Part shown: one piece after another, positions 1 through 6,968 of the stretch
Numbering within the stretch: position 1 is the first letter of the stretch
How the letters are laid out: every line of letters starts with the position of its first letter
Assembly: GCA_043789035.1 (NCBI GenBank)
Contig: JAYWIG010000087.1
Coordinates: 1-15,487, forward strand
Source: JAYWIG01 sp043789035
Lineage (GTDB): Bacteria > Pseudomonadota > Gammaproteobacteria > Burkholderiales > Burkholderiaceae_E
DNA length: 15,487 bases
Direction: 5' to 3'
Program-made: the position numbers and the translations under genes
Notes under the pieces: generated by a model
Told to the model about the DNA's origin: nothing
What the model saw: only the letters and a program-made list of their open reading frames with translations
Database searches by the model: none

Positions 1-873
1 GCTGCTGGCGAAATTGTTCCTGCGTTCCAAGCGCTTGACGCAGTGCAAGCTGGTACCGTTGAAGCCTGCCACACAGCTTCCTACTATTTCTTTGGTAAAG
101 ACCCATCTTGGGCATTTTTAACTGCTGTACCTTTTGGCTTGAACTATCGCCAATTCAACGCTTGGTGGTACCACGGCGGTGGTGATAAGGTTTGCAACGA
201 ATTTACTCGTAAAAATGGCGTCATTGCATTTTTGGCCGGCAATACTGGCGCACAAATGGGTGGCTGGTATCGGAAAGAAATCAATACAGTAGAGGACCTG
301 AAAGGCCTCAAGTTCCGTGTAGGTGGTTTCGCAGGTCAAGTCCTCAGTAAATTAGGTGTGATCCCCCAGCAAATCCCTGCTGGCGATATTTATCCCTCGC
401 TTGAAAAAGGTACGATCGACGCAGCTGAGTGGGTTGGCCCGTACGATGATGAAAAGCTCGGCTTCAACAAAGTTGCTAAGTTCTACTACTACCCAGGCTG
501 GTGGGAAGGTGGCCCTGGCTTGCATTCATTCGTGAATCCAAAAGCTTGGGATGCTCTCACACCAGAATTCAAAGCCGCCTTCGAGGCAGCTTGCGCTGAA
601 GCTAACTCCGATATGATGGCCAAGTACGATGCAGTGAACCCTGTAGCATTGAAAAAGCTGGTGGCTGGCGGAACAATTTTAAAACCTTTCCCTCGTCCAG
701 TCCTCGAGGCTTGCTACAAAGCGGCCCAAGAAGTTTATGCAGAAACCAATGCCAAGAACGCAGACTTCAAGAAGATTCACGATGCGTATTTCGGCTTCCA
801 GCGCGATCAAATCGCTTGGTTCCGTGTAACTGAAAATACCTTTGATGACTTCATGGCTTCGGCAAAACGCTGA
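1..873 (+). CDS. dctP: TRAP transporter substrate-binding protein (DctP family, TakP/FcbT-like), 5' truncated
   Basis: This is the C-terminal part (290 codons) of a periplasmic solute-binding protein of a tripartite ATP-independent (TRAP) transporter. The reading frame is open from base 1, so the start and signal peptide lie outside the window; roughly 70 residues are missing compared with the usual ~360. Visible family marks are the LKFRVGG segment, whose Arg normally pairs with the substrate carboxylate, the block ending in GTIDAAEWVGPYDDEKLGF, and the PGWWEGGPGLHSF motif, whose Trp/Glu lie near the ligand or cation site in TakP-like proteins. Family knowledge: this branch includes binders of 2-oxoacids (TakP) and of chloroaromatic acids (FcbT), so the ligand is probably a small monocarboxylate; the exact one cannot be read from sequence. 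The gene converges on dctM across a shared terminator instead of leading a dctPQM operon. Confidence 0.93.
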   Translation, partial: AAGEIVPAFQALDAVQAGTVEACHTASYYFFGKDPSWAFLTAVPFGLNYRQFNAWWYHGGGDKVCNEFTRKNGVIAFLAGNTGAQMGGWYRKEINTVEDLKGLKFRVGGFAGQVLSKLGVIPQQIPAGDIYPSLEKGTIDAAEWVGPYDDEKLGFNKVAKFYYYPGWWEGGPGLHSFVNPKAWDALTPEFKAAFEAACAEANSDMMAKYDAVNPVALKKLVAGGTILKPFPRPVLEACYKAAQEVYAETNAKNADFKKIHDAYFGFQRDQIAWFRVTENTFDDFMASAKR

Positions 874-890
874 TCCAGTCACCCAAAGTT

Positions 891-926
891 AAAAAGCCCC
901 GCTACTGGAATAGCGGGGCTTTTTTT
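891..926. terminator. Bidirectional rho-independent terminator between dctP and dctM
   Basis: A perfect 14-bp inverted repeat (891-904 with 911-924) encloses a 6-nt loop CTGGAA. The stem core is GCCCCGCTA/TAGCGGGGC, with an A run on the left and a T run on the right. Each strand therefore gives a GC-rich hairpin followed by a U tract. It starts 18 nt after the dctP stop and ends 14 nt before the dctM stop, so it can serve both converging transcripts. Confidence 0.93.
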
Positions 927-939
927 ATGCCTTGCGACT

Positions 940-2442
940 CTACTTCTTATCAGGTCCAAACAACTTGCCAAGATCCTCCTCGACCTCCGCGGGCGCGGCA
1001 CCAGGCGCCGAGCTGCCGGGCGATCCAGCGGCTGGTGGAGTGGTCGATTGTTTTGCTGCAGGATCATCGGTCGGAAGTTCGATCTTAATCTTGTCGAGAT
1101 CGTACTTCACTTCTTTATCCAACCACATGGTCACCATCCCCGGATAGAAAATCAAAATAGCAACCAAGATTAACTGCATGACGACCCAAGGAATAGCACC
1201 TAGATAAATGTCATTCGATTTGATCTCTTTCGGTGCGATGCCTCGTAGGTAAAAAAGTGCGAAGCCAAACGGTGGATGCATGAATGAAGTTTGCATATTC
1301 ACGCACAGCAAAACACCAAACCAAACCAAATCAATTCCAAGCTTCGCCGCAATCGGCGCAAGCAATGGAATGATGATGAAGGCAATCTCAAAAAAATCTA
1401 AAAAGAACGCCAAGAAAAACACGAATAAGTTCACAACTATCAGAAACGTCGTTCTGTCATTCCCAGTCACGGAAAGCAACATGTGCTCAACCCAAATATT
1501 GCCATCAACGCCTTGGAATACTAACGAGAACACGGTTGAGCCAATCAGAATAAACAACACCATCGCAGTAATGCGCATCGTGGAATCCATCGCCTGCTTA
1601 ATCAATGTCCAACTTAAACGCTTGTTAATTGCAGCCAGGCCAATGGCTCCAACAACACCTAAGGCACCCGCTTCTGTCGGCGTAGCCAAGCCCATGAAAA
1701 TAGTACCAAGTACTAGGAAGATAAGTACAACCGAAGGAACCATGCCTAGAAGTACTTTTTTATACAGCGGCCATCCCTTTAATGTCCGAGCTTCGGGTGG
1801 CAGCGGCGGCATCATCTGCGGCTTGAAAATTGAAAGGATGGCAATGTAAGCAATGAAAATTGCTACTTGGGCTATTGAAGGGCCAATGGCGCCTTTGTAC
1901 ATGTCGCCAACCGATTTCCCCAATTGGTCAGCTAATACGACAAGTACGAGAGAAGGCGGAATGACCTGCGTAATTGTGCCCGAAGCAGCGATAACGCCAG
2001 TGGCCAATCTGTGGTTGTAACCATATTTCATCATGATCGGCAAAGAGATAACTCCCATAGCAATTACAGAAGCGGCCACGGTGCCCGTGATGGCCCCTAA
2101 AATTGCGCCAACAATAATCACCGCGTAAGCTAAGCCACCGGGAACGCTGCCGAATAACTGCCCTGTCCCTTCAAGCAAATCTTCAGCTAACCCACATCGT
2201 TCAAGGATAGCCCCCATGAAGGTAAAAAAAGGAATCGCCAGCAACAAATCGTTGGAAATAATGCCGAAGATACGCAACGGCAAATTGGCCATGTACTGCG
2301 CTGGGAAAAAGCCTAGTTCAATGGAAATAAAGCCTGCGAATAATCCCAAAGCGGCCAGGGAGAACGCTACGGGAAAGCCGATCAGCATTACGAATACGAG
2401 CGCACCGAACATCAACGGTGCCATGGTTTGCATTTCGATCAT
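940..2442 (-). CDS. dctM: TRAP transporter large permease subunit DctM
   Basis: This 500-residue, very hydrophobic inner-membrane protein is the ion-coupled transport subunit of a TRAP transporter. It starts MIEMQTMAPLMFGALVFVML and contains family segments such as GILERCGLAEDLL-like FMGAILERCGLAEDLL, GTITQVIPPSLVLVVLADQLG, ATPTEAGALGVVGA and MHPPFGFALFYLRGIAP. Around a dozen membrane segments are apparent. Its ATG overlaps the dctQ stop as ATGA, which fixes the start and implies translational coupling. It is longer than the common ~425-430 residues. Part of the excess is a hydrophilic cytoplasmic-type loop near PLPPEARTLKGWP, and part is a C-terminal tail of about 60 residues after the last membrane segment, rich in Pro, Ala, Gly and Ser and ending in acidic and basic residues. 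The DNA for that tail (about 985-1050) is distinctly more GC-rich than its surroundings. Subfamily assignment (mannitol/chloroaromatic-type annotation) is by family resemblance. Confidence 0.95.
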   Translation of the reverse strand: MIEMQTMAPLMFGALVFVMLIGFPVAFSLAALGLFAGFISIELGFFPAQYMANLPLRIFGIISNDLLLAIPFFTFMGAILERCGLAEDLLEGTGQLFGSVPGGLAYAVIIVGAILGAITGTVAASVIAMGVISLPIMMKYGYNHRLATGVIAASGTITQVIPPSLVLVVLADQLGKSVGDMYKGAIGPSIAQVAIFIAYIAILSIFKPQMMPPLPPEARTLKGWPLYKKVLLGMVPSVVLIFLVLGTIFMGLATPTEAGALGVVGAIGLAAINKRLSWTLIKQAMDSTMRITAMVLFILIGSTVFSLVFQGVDGNIWVEHMLLSVTGNDRTTFLIVVNLFVFFLAFFLDFFEIAFIIIPLLAPIAAKLGIDLVWFGVLLCVNMQTSFMHPPFGFALFYLRGIAPKEIKSNDIYLGAIPWVVMQLILVAILIFYPGMVTMWLDKEVKYDLDKIKIELPTDDPAAKQSTTPPAAGSPGSSAPGAAPAEVEEDLGKLFGPDKK

Positions 2443-2978
2443 TGGAGGGGCTTCTCGTAGTTGACGTTCATCTCATAGCTACCGTTGAGGTAACAAATAC
2501 GCTTAATAATTTCAGAAAACCCTTGAAGGGCAAGTAGAAAAAAGCCTAGAGGAATAGCAAGTTTTGCAGGCCATCGAATTAAGCCCCCAGCATTGCTCGA
2601 CATCTCGTTGCCGTTAAAAGAAATCCAAAACCAAGGCCATGAGAAATACACCATCAATAAACACGCTGGCATGAGAAAGAAAATCATGCCGAATAAATCG
2701 ATGCGGGCCTGGGTGCGAGAGGTGAGTTTGCCGTAAATGATATCCACTCGAACATGCTCGTTCATCTTCAGCACTAATGCAGCGCCAAGCATGATCGTGA
2801 AACCGAAGGCATACCACTGCACTTCTAGAAACCCGTTCGAACTTTGATTAAAAGAGTAGCGCACGGTAGCGTTAATTGCGGAAATCATGCAGCCCAAAAA
2901 CATTGCCCAGGTGGCAATTTCAGCGAACTTTTCATTGATTTTGTCAATGAGTTGCGCCAGAGGTAGCAAACTCTTCAT
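2439..2978 (-). CDS. dctQ: TRAP transporter small permease subunit DctQ
   Basis: This 179-residue membrane protein with about four hydrophobic segments is the small TRAP subunit that pairs with DctM. Visible segments include FAEIATWAMFLGCMISAINA, EVQWYAFGFTIMLGAALVL, the FFLMPACLLMVYFSWPWFWI stretch and a final segment around LAIPLGFFLLALQGF. The EVQWYAF and EHVRVDI stretches between the second and third segments are characteristic of DctQ proteins. It is translated first in a two-gene unit, and its stop codon overlaps the dctM start by 4 nt. A near-perfect -10 hexamer lies about 33 nt upstream of the ATG, so the pair probably has its own promoter, although lpdA lies upstream on the same strand. 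The Shine-Dalgarno sequence is weak (GGTAA). Identification is firm at family level; the substrate is not deducible from this subunit. Confidence 0.93.
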   Translation of the reverse strand: MKSLLPLAQLIDKINEKFAEIATWAMFLGCMISAINATVRYSFNQSSNGFLEVQWYAFGFTIMLGAALVLKMNEHVRVDIIYGKLTSRTQARIDLFGMIFFLMPACLLMVYFSWPWFWISFNGNEMSSNAGGLIRWPAKLAIPLGFFLLALQGFSEIIKRICYLNGSYEMNVNYEKPLQ

Positions 2979-3010
2979 ATTATTATTACCCAGTGAAAAT
3001 AGCAGACTGG

Positions 3011-3016
3011 ATTATA
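3011..3016 (-). promoter_or_regulatory. Candidate -10 element for dctQM
   Basis: On the minus strand this reads TATAAT, an exact sigma-70 -10 consensus, 33 nt upstream of the dctQ ATG. The -35 region at the expected distance (around 3034-3039, CATTTT) is a poor match, so this would be a weak or activator-dependent promoter. It suggests that dctQM can be transcribed apart from the upstream pyruvate dehydrogenase operon. Confidence 0.45.
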
Positions 3017-3046
3017 GGGGAGTTAGGTCTCGGAAAATGCCGTTTT

Positions 3047-3067
3047 GCCCTAGGTCTTTCCTAGGGC
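3047..3067. terminator. Hairpin in the lpdA-dctQ gap, possible end of the PDH operon transcript
   Basis: A perfect 8-bp inverted repeat GCCCTAGG/CCTAGGGC encloses a 5-nt loop. It sits 30 nt after the lpdA stop and upstream of the dctQ -10 element. Neither strand has a U tract directly after the stem, so it is not a textbook intrinsic terminator. It may act as an mRNA 3'-end stabiliser, an attenuating hairpin or a protein-binding site. Confidence 0.4.
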
Positions 3068-3097
3068 ATTCCCTGATTCCTAACGTTTTTCCGGCTT

Positions 3098-4858
3098 TTA
3101 GCGCTTCATAGGTGGCAAATCGGTACAAACGCCTTCAAACAGCTCAGCCGCCATACCGATAGTTTCACCCAAGGTTGGGTGCGGATGAATGGTTTTGCCG
3201 ATATCAGTTGGGTCTGCGCCCATTTCGATGGCCAACGCAATTTCACCGATCATGTCACCGGCATGGGTACCTACAATGCCGCCACCGATTACGCGATGAG
3301 TTGCTTCATCAAAAATCAATTTCGTGAAGCCTTCATCACGGCCATTGGCAATTGCCCTGCCCGATGCGGCCCAAGGGAATGTCGCTTTACCGATTTTCAC
3401 ACCGGTTTTGGCAGCCTCTTCCTCGGTAATCCCCACCCAGGCTACTTCAGGATCGGTGTAGGCCACGGAAGGAATAACACGCGCATCAAAGAAGCTCTTT
3501 TGTCCGGCAGCCACCTCTGAAGCTACATGCGCTTCATGAACAGCTTTATGCGCCAGCATTGGCTGGCCAACCACATCACCAATCGCGAATATATGGGACA
3601 CGTTGGTGCGCATTTGGTTGTCGACCGAGATGAAGCCCCTATCGCTCACCGCAACACCTGCATTTTCAGCAGCAATTTTCTTGCCGTTTGGCGTGCGGCC
3701 TACAGAAGCGAGCACCATATCGTAGAGTTGCGGCTCAGAAGGTGCCGAAGCGCCTTCAAACCACACTTTAATACCTTCAGGCGTTGCCTCTGCTTTGGTT
3801 GTTTTGGTGTTAAGCATTAAGTGGTCGAAACGCTTGGCATTGAATTTTTGCCAAACTTTTACTAAATCTCTGTCGGCCCCCATCATGAGGCCATCCATCA
3901 TCTCAACCACATCAAGGCGCGAACCTAACGATGAATACACCGTACCCATCTCAAGCCCAATAATGCCGCCACCGATGACCAGCATGCGCTTTGGAATGCC
4001 TGTTAGCTTTAGTGCTCCTGTTGAATCCACAACGCGAGGATCGTCCGGCAAAAACGGTAGCTTCACTGCCTGCGAACCGACCGCGATCACGGCTTTCTCA
4101 AACCGAATAATCGTTTCTTTGCCATCAGCAACCACCTTGACATGATTCGCATCGACAAAACTTGCTACACCATGCGCAACCGTCACCTTTCTCAGTTTGG
4201 CCATACCAGCCAATCCGCCGGTGAGCTTACCAATGACCTGCTCTTTCCAACTACGTAGCTTGTCGATATCAATCACTGGCTCGCCAAAGCTAATGCCGTG
4301 CTTAGCCATAGAACGCGTCTCATCAATGACGGCTGCTGTATGCAACAGCGCCTTCGAAGGAATACAGCCCACGTTTAAGCAAACGCCGCCCAAGGTTGGG
4401 TAGCGCTCGATCAGTACCGTATTCATGCCAAGGTCGGCTGCGCGAAATGCCGCGGAGTAACCACCGGGCCCGGCGCCAATCACCAACATGTCAAATGATT
4501 GATCGGCTTTGCCAGTGTGTACTGCGGCTGTTGGCACAGAAACTGTTGAAGAGGCAACTTGTGCGTTGACAGGCGCGGCAGACGGAGCACTCTCGGTAGG
4601 TGCTACAACCGGCGCTGCAACTCCATCAGCCTCAATCTCTAAAACAATCGAGCCTTCTTTGACCTTGTCACCAACTTTTACTCGTAGTGCAGTCACTTTA
4701 CCAGCCACAGAGCTAGGAATTTCCATGGAAGCTTTATCGGATTCAACGGTGATCAGGCTTTGCTCTGGCTTAATAACATCGCCAATTTTCACCAATAGTT
4801 CTATCACTTCAACTTCTTTAAAGTCGCCGATGTCAGGTACTTTTACTTCGATACTCAT
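3098..4858 (-). CDS. lpdA: Dihydrolipoyl dehydrogenase (E3) with N-terminal lipoyl domain
   Basis: This flavoprotein reoxidises dihydrolipoyl groups of E2 and reduces NAD+, the last step of the pyruvate dehydrogenase cycle. Residues 1-80 are a lipoyl domain with the acceptor lysine K42 in ESDKASMEIP, and 81-120 are a Pro/Ala/Val-rich linker. The E3 core follows: FAD-binding GAGPGG at 128-133, redox disulfide C160/C165 in GGVCLNVGCIPSK, an NAD-binding Rossmann motif (LVIGGGIIGLEMG) near 295-310, and the C-terminal HPHPTLGETIG, with H560 and E565 as the catalytic His-Glu pair. At 586 residues it is longer than classical E3 (~475) by exactly the lipoyl domain and linker, as in betaproteobacterial and Neisseria-type enzymes. 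The first 50 residues are almost identical to those of AceF. It is the last gene of the operon. The ATG at 4858 begins the conserved lipoyl domain; its Shine-Dalgarno sequence is weak. Confidence 0.97.
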   Translation of the reverse strand: MSIEVKVPDIGDFKEVEVIELLVKIGDVIKPEQSLITVESDKASMEIPSSVAGKVTALRVKVGDKVKEGSIVLEIEADGVAAPVVAPTESAPSAAPVNAQVASSTVSVPTAAVHTGKADQSFDMLVIGAGPGGYSAAFRAADLGMNTVLIERYPTLGGVCLNVGCIPSKALLHTAAVIDETRSMAKHGISFGEPVIDIDKLRSWKEQVIGKLTGGLAGMAKLRKVTVAHGVASFVDANHVKVVADGKETIIRFEKAVIAVGSQAVKLPFLPDDPRVVDSTGALKLTGIPKRMLVIGGGIIGLEMGTVYSSLGSRLDVVEMMDGLMMGADRDLVKVWQKFNAKRFDHLMLNTKTTKAEATPEGIKVWFEGASAPSEPQLYDMVLASVGRTPNGKKIAAENAGVAVSDRGFISVDNQMRTNVSHIFAIGDVVGQPMLAHKAVHEAHVASEVAAGQKSFFDARVIPSVAYTDPEVAWVGITEEEAAKTGVKIGKATFPWAASGRAIANGRDEGFTKLIFDEATHRVIGGGIVGTHAGDMIGEIALAIEMGADPTDIGKTIHPHPTLGETIGMAAELFEGVCTDLPPMKR

Positions 4859-4897
4859 GAAAAACCAATCTCTAAAATTTAAACGTACGGTGCGTAA

Positions 4898-5557
4898 TCA
4901 AGCACTAGCAGAATCACTGGAATCAGCGCCAGAAACAGCGCCAACCGAAGCCTCTGGAGCGACCAGTGCTTCCGGTTCTGGCATGGCAGGCGCAGGCCCG
5001 AGTGAATAGGTTATCAGGCGATGTGGCCCACCTGAGCTCTTATCAAACTCAATCCCAGCCTTCACCCCAACTTCGGCAATCGCCTTGGCGGATTTCAACT
5101 TGTCGTAGACGGCGTGCATACCACCCAACGCAAAGTTTCGCCCAGAACCAATGCCCCAGAAACGATCAAAGACGAACACTTCACGGTAAGAGTACACACC
5201 GTAGATGCCGGTACAGTTGGCTATTAGGGCTGTAATCTGAGAGGACTCATAAGGGTCACTGTCGTCTTCTTTTGGGTTTAAAAAAAACTGCTCTTTTAAA
5301 ACCGCATGCACCTTCAAAAACGTATTGAATACTTCTGCGCGAGAATACAAACGGCAGTTAGGCATTTCAGTGAGCAACTTCCGCATAACTGCAAAATGCG
5401 CTGTTGTTCCAGCCAACCCAACACAAGAATCGCCAACTCGAATAATCTTTTCATTCTCTTCGTATTTGCCCGAAAGTCGAGTGTCTCCGAAGGTCACAAG
5501 GGTATCTGAAGCCATAGCGACTTCATTGCCCTTTTTTACCACCACAATGGTTGTCAT
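4898..5557 (-). CDS. Proteasome-family N-terminal-threonine peptidase, BPH-like (betaproteobacterial proteasome homologue)
   Basis: This 219-residue protein has the HslV/proteasome beta-subunit pattern. It begins MTTIVVVKKGNEVAMASD; removal of Met1 would expose Thr2 as nucleophile. D18 and K37 (in KIIRV) match the catalytic Asp17/Lys33 of the family, followed by GLAGTT (47-52) and the G-I-G-S-G turn (135-139). It differs from HslV in a longer segment with an acidic loop at about 94-106 (NPKEDDSDPYESS). It also has a Pro/Ala/Ser-rich tail from about 187 to 219 that has no HslV counterpart. Family knowledge: BPH proteins form double-ring peptidases with internal active sites and no known partner unfoldase, and no unfoldase gene is adjacent here. 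The start is supported by AAGGAA about 10 nt upstream (5567-5572) and by the required TT N-terminus. It sits 34 nt after aceF and 39 nt before lpdA, inside the PDH operon. HslV proper is the alternative, but the loop, the tail and the lack of hslU argue for BPH. Confidence 0.8.
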   Translation of the reverse strand: MTTIVVVKKGNEVAMASDTLVTFGDTRLSGKYEENEKIIRVGDSCVGLAGTTAHFAVMRKLLTEMPNCRLYSRAEVFNTFLKVHAVLKEQFFLNPKEDDSDPYESSQITALIANCTGIYGVYSYREVFVFDRFWGIGSGRNFALGGMHAVYDKLKSAKAIAEVGVKAGIEFDKSSGGPHRLITYSLGPAPAMPEPEALVAPEASVGAVSGADSSDSASA

Positions 5558-5591
5558 CGTTTGAAGTTCCTTGCAGATCTATTCAAACGTT

Positions 5592-6920
5592 TTACAACAT
5601 CACACGCCGAAAATCGGCAAGCAATGCGGCAAGATAGGTGTTAAAGCGTGCGGCCGATGCGCCATCAATCACGCGATGATCCCAAGATAGCGACATCGGC
5701 AAAATCAAGCGAGGCTCGAACGCTGTGCCATTCCATAAGGGTTTCGTCGCAGAGCGACAGACACCAAGAATAGCCACCTCAGGCGCATTAATGATTGGCG
5801 TAAAGTAACTACCACCAATACCGCCCAAGCTAGAAATCGAAAAGCAACCGCCTTGCATTTCAGCAGGCGCTAATTTGCCTTCGCGAGCTTTACCTGCTAA
5901 CTCAGAGGATTCTTTGGCGATTTCGAAAATGCCTTTCTTATCAGCATCTTTAATTACTGGCACCATTAGGCCGTTAGGCGTATCGGCAGCAAATCCGATA
6001 TGAAAGTATTGTTTTAAGACTAGGTTATCGCCATCGAGAGACGCATTGAACTCAGGAAACTTCTTAAGCGCTTGTACGCAAGCCTTAATTAAGAAAGCGA
6101 GCATAGTGACTTTTACGCCGCTCTTCTCGTTTTCTTTGTTTAACAAAACACGGAATGCTTCTAAATCGGTAATATCGGCGTCATCGTGATTGGTCACGTG
6201 CGGAATCATTACCCAATTACGATGTAGGTTGGCACCAGAAATTTTCTTGATACGCGATAAAGGTTTTGTTTGAACTTCGCCAAATTTCGCGAAATCAACT
6301 TTAGGCCAAGGGATCAAACCTAAACCAGCGCCGTCGTTTGCAGCCGCTGCTTTAGAAGTCGAGCCACCAGCCAAAGCCCCTTTTACAAAGCCACGAACAT
6401 CTTCAACGGTAATTCGTCCTTTAGGGCCACTACCGGCAACCTGGCTTAAATCTACCCCAAGTTCGCGTGCAAATTTGCGTACCGAAGGCGAAGCATGAGG
6501 TAGTACACCCGAGGCAGGTGCTGGTGCCAAAGCAGCTGTTGGAACATCGGCACTTATAGCTTGCGCAGAAGTGGGAGCTGGTGCAACAACAGCGGCCGCC
6601 GCAGGCACCGCCATAGCAACTGGAGCGCTAACAGGTGATGGAGCTGGAGCTGGTGATGGGTTTGCTGCAACTGTAGAACCAGAATCAGCTTCAAGCATTA
6701 ACAACTTCGAGCCCTCGGCAATCTTATCGCCAATTTTCACGCTGATTGAAACAACTTTACCCGCAGTCGAACTAGGAATCTCCATCGACGCTTTATCAGA
6801 TTCAACGGTAATCAGGCTCTGCTCCGCCTTAATCACATCGCCTACTTTCACTAATAGCTCAATCACTTCAACTTCTTTGAAGTCGCCAATATCCGGAACT
6901 TTAATTTCAATTGCGCTCAT
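5592..6920 (-). CDS. aceF: Pyruvate dehydrogenase E2, dihydrolipoyllysine-residue acetyltransferase
   Basis: E2 transfers the acetyl group from lipoamide to CoA and forms the core of the complex. The 442 residues comprise one lipoyl domain (1-80, acceptor K43 in ESDKASMEIP), a long Ala/Pro-rich swinging linker (about 82-138), the peripheral subunit-binding domain (about 139-182, SPSVRKFARELGVDLSQVAG...GRITVEDV), a second linker, and the catalytic acyltransferase domain (about 215-442) with the terminal signature SWDHRVIDG, giving catalytic H415 and D419. E. coli AceF has three lipoyl domains; here there is one, the other being carried by LpdA. It lies 48 nt after aceE. The ATG at 6920 starts the conserved lipoyl domain, but no convincing Shine-Dalgarno sequence precedes it, only an A-rich stretch. 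Confidence 0.97.
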   Translation of the reverse strand: MSAIEIKVPDIGDFKEVEVIELLVKVGDVIKAEQSLITVESDKASMEIPSSTAGKVVSISVKIGDKIAEGSKLLMLEADSGSTVAANPSPAPAPSPVSAPVAMAVPAAAAVVAPAPTSAQAISADVPTAALAPAPASGVLPHASPSVRKFARELGVDLSQVAGSGPKGRITVEDVRGFVKGALAGGSTSKAAAANDGAGLGLIPWPKVDFAKFGEVQTKPLSRIKKISGANLHRNWVMIPHVTNHDDADITDLEAFRVLLNKENEKSGVKVTMLAFLIKACVQALKKFPEFNASLDGDNLVLKQYFHIGFAADTPNGLMVPVIKDADKKGIFEIAKESSELAGKAREGKLAPAEMQGGCFSISSLGGIGGSYFTPIINAPEVAILGVCRSATKPLWNGTAFEPRLILPMSLSWDHRVIDGASAARFNTYLAALLADFRRVML

Positions 6921-6968
6921 ATTTTTTCAATTCTAAATTTCTTAAACAGCATTATCACTGACCGCTGA

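Noticed and set aside
1280..1849. 189-codon open frame on + antisense to dctM
   Set aside because: It lies wholly inside dctM on the opposite strand, has a Lys/Met/Thr/Asn-rich unnatural composition and no ribosome site. It is a shadow of a well-supported membrane protein gene.
4509..5009. 166-codon open frame on + across lpdA and the BPH-like gene
   Set aside because: Its sequence is the antisense image of the lipoyl domain and linkers (Ala/Thr/Ser-rich), and the same pattern recurs antisense to aceF at 6571-6936. It is explained by codon bias of the coding strands.
4898..5557. Assignment of the peptidase as HslV
   Set aside because: No hslU is adjacent, the loop near residues 91-106 is longer, and there is an extra C-terminal tail. 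BPH fits better, although only a profile search or phylogeny would settle it.
4709..6920. Tandem duplication or mobile element suggested by repeated DNA near 4800 and 6860
   Set aside because: The repeats encode homologous lipoyl domains in functionally expected positions of E3 and E2. No transposase or flanking repeats are present.
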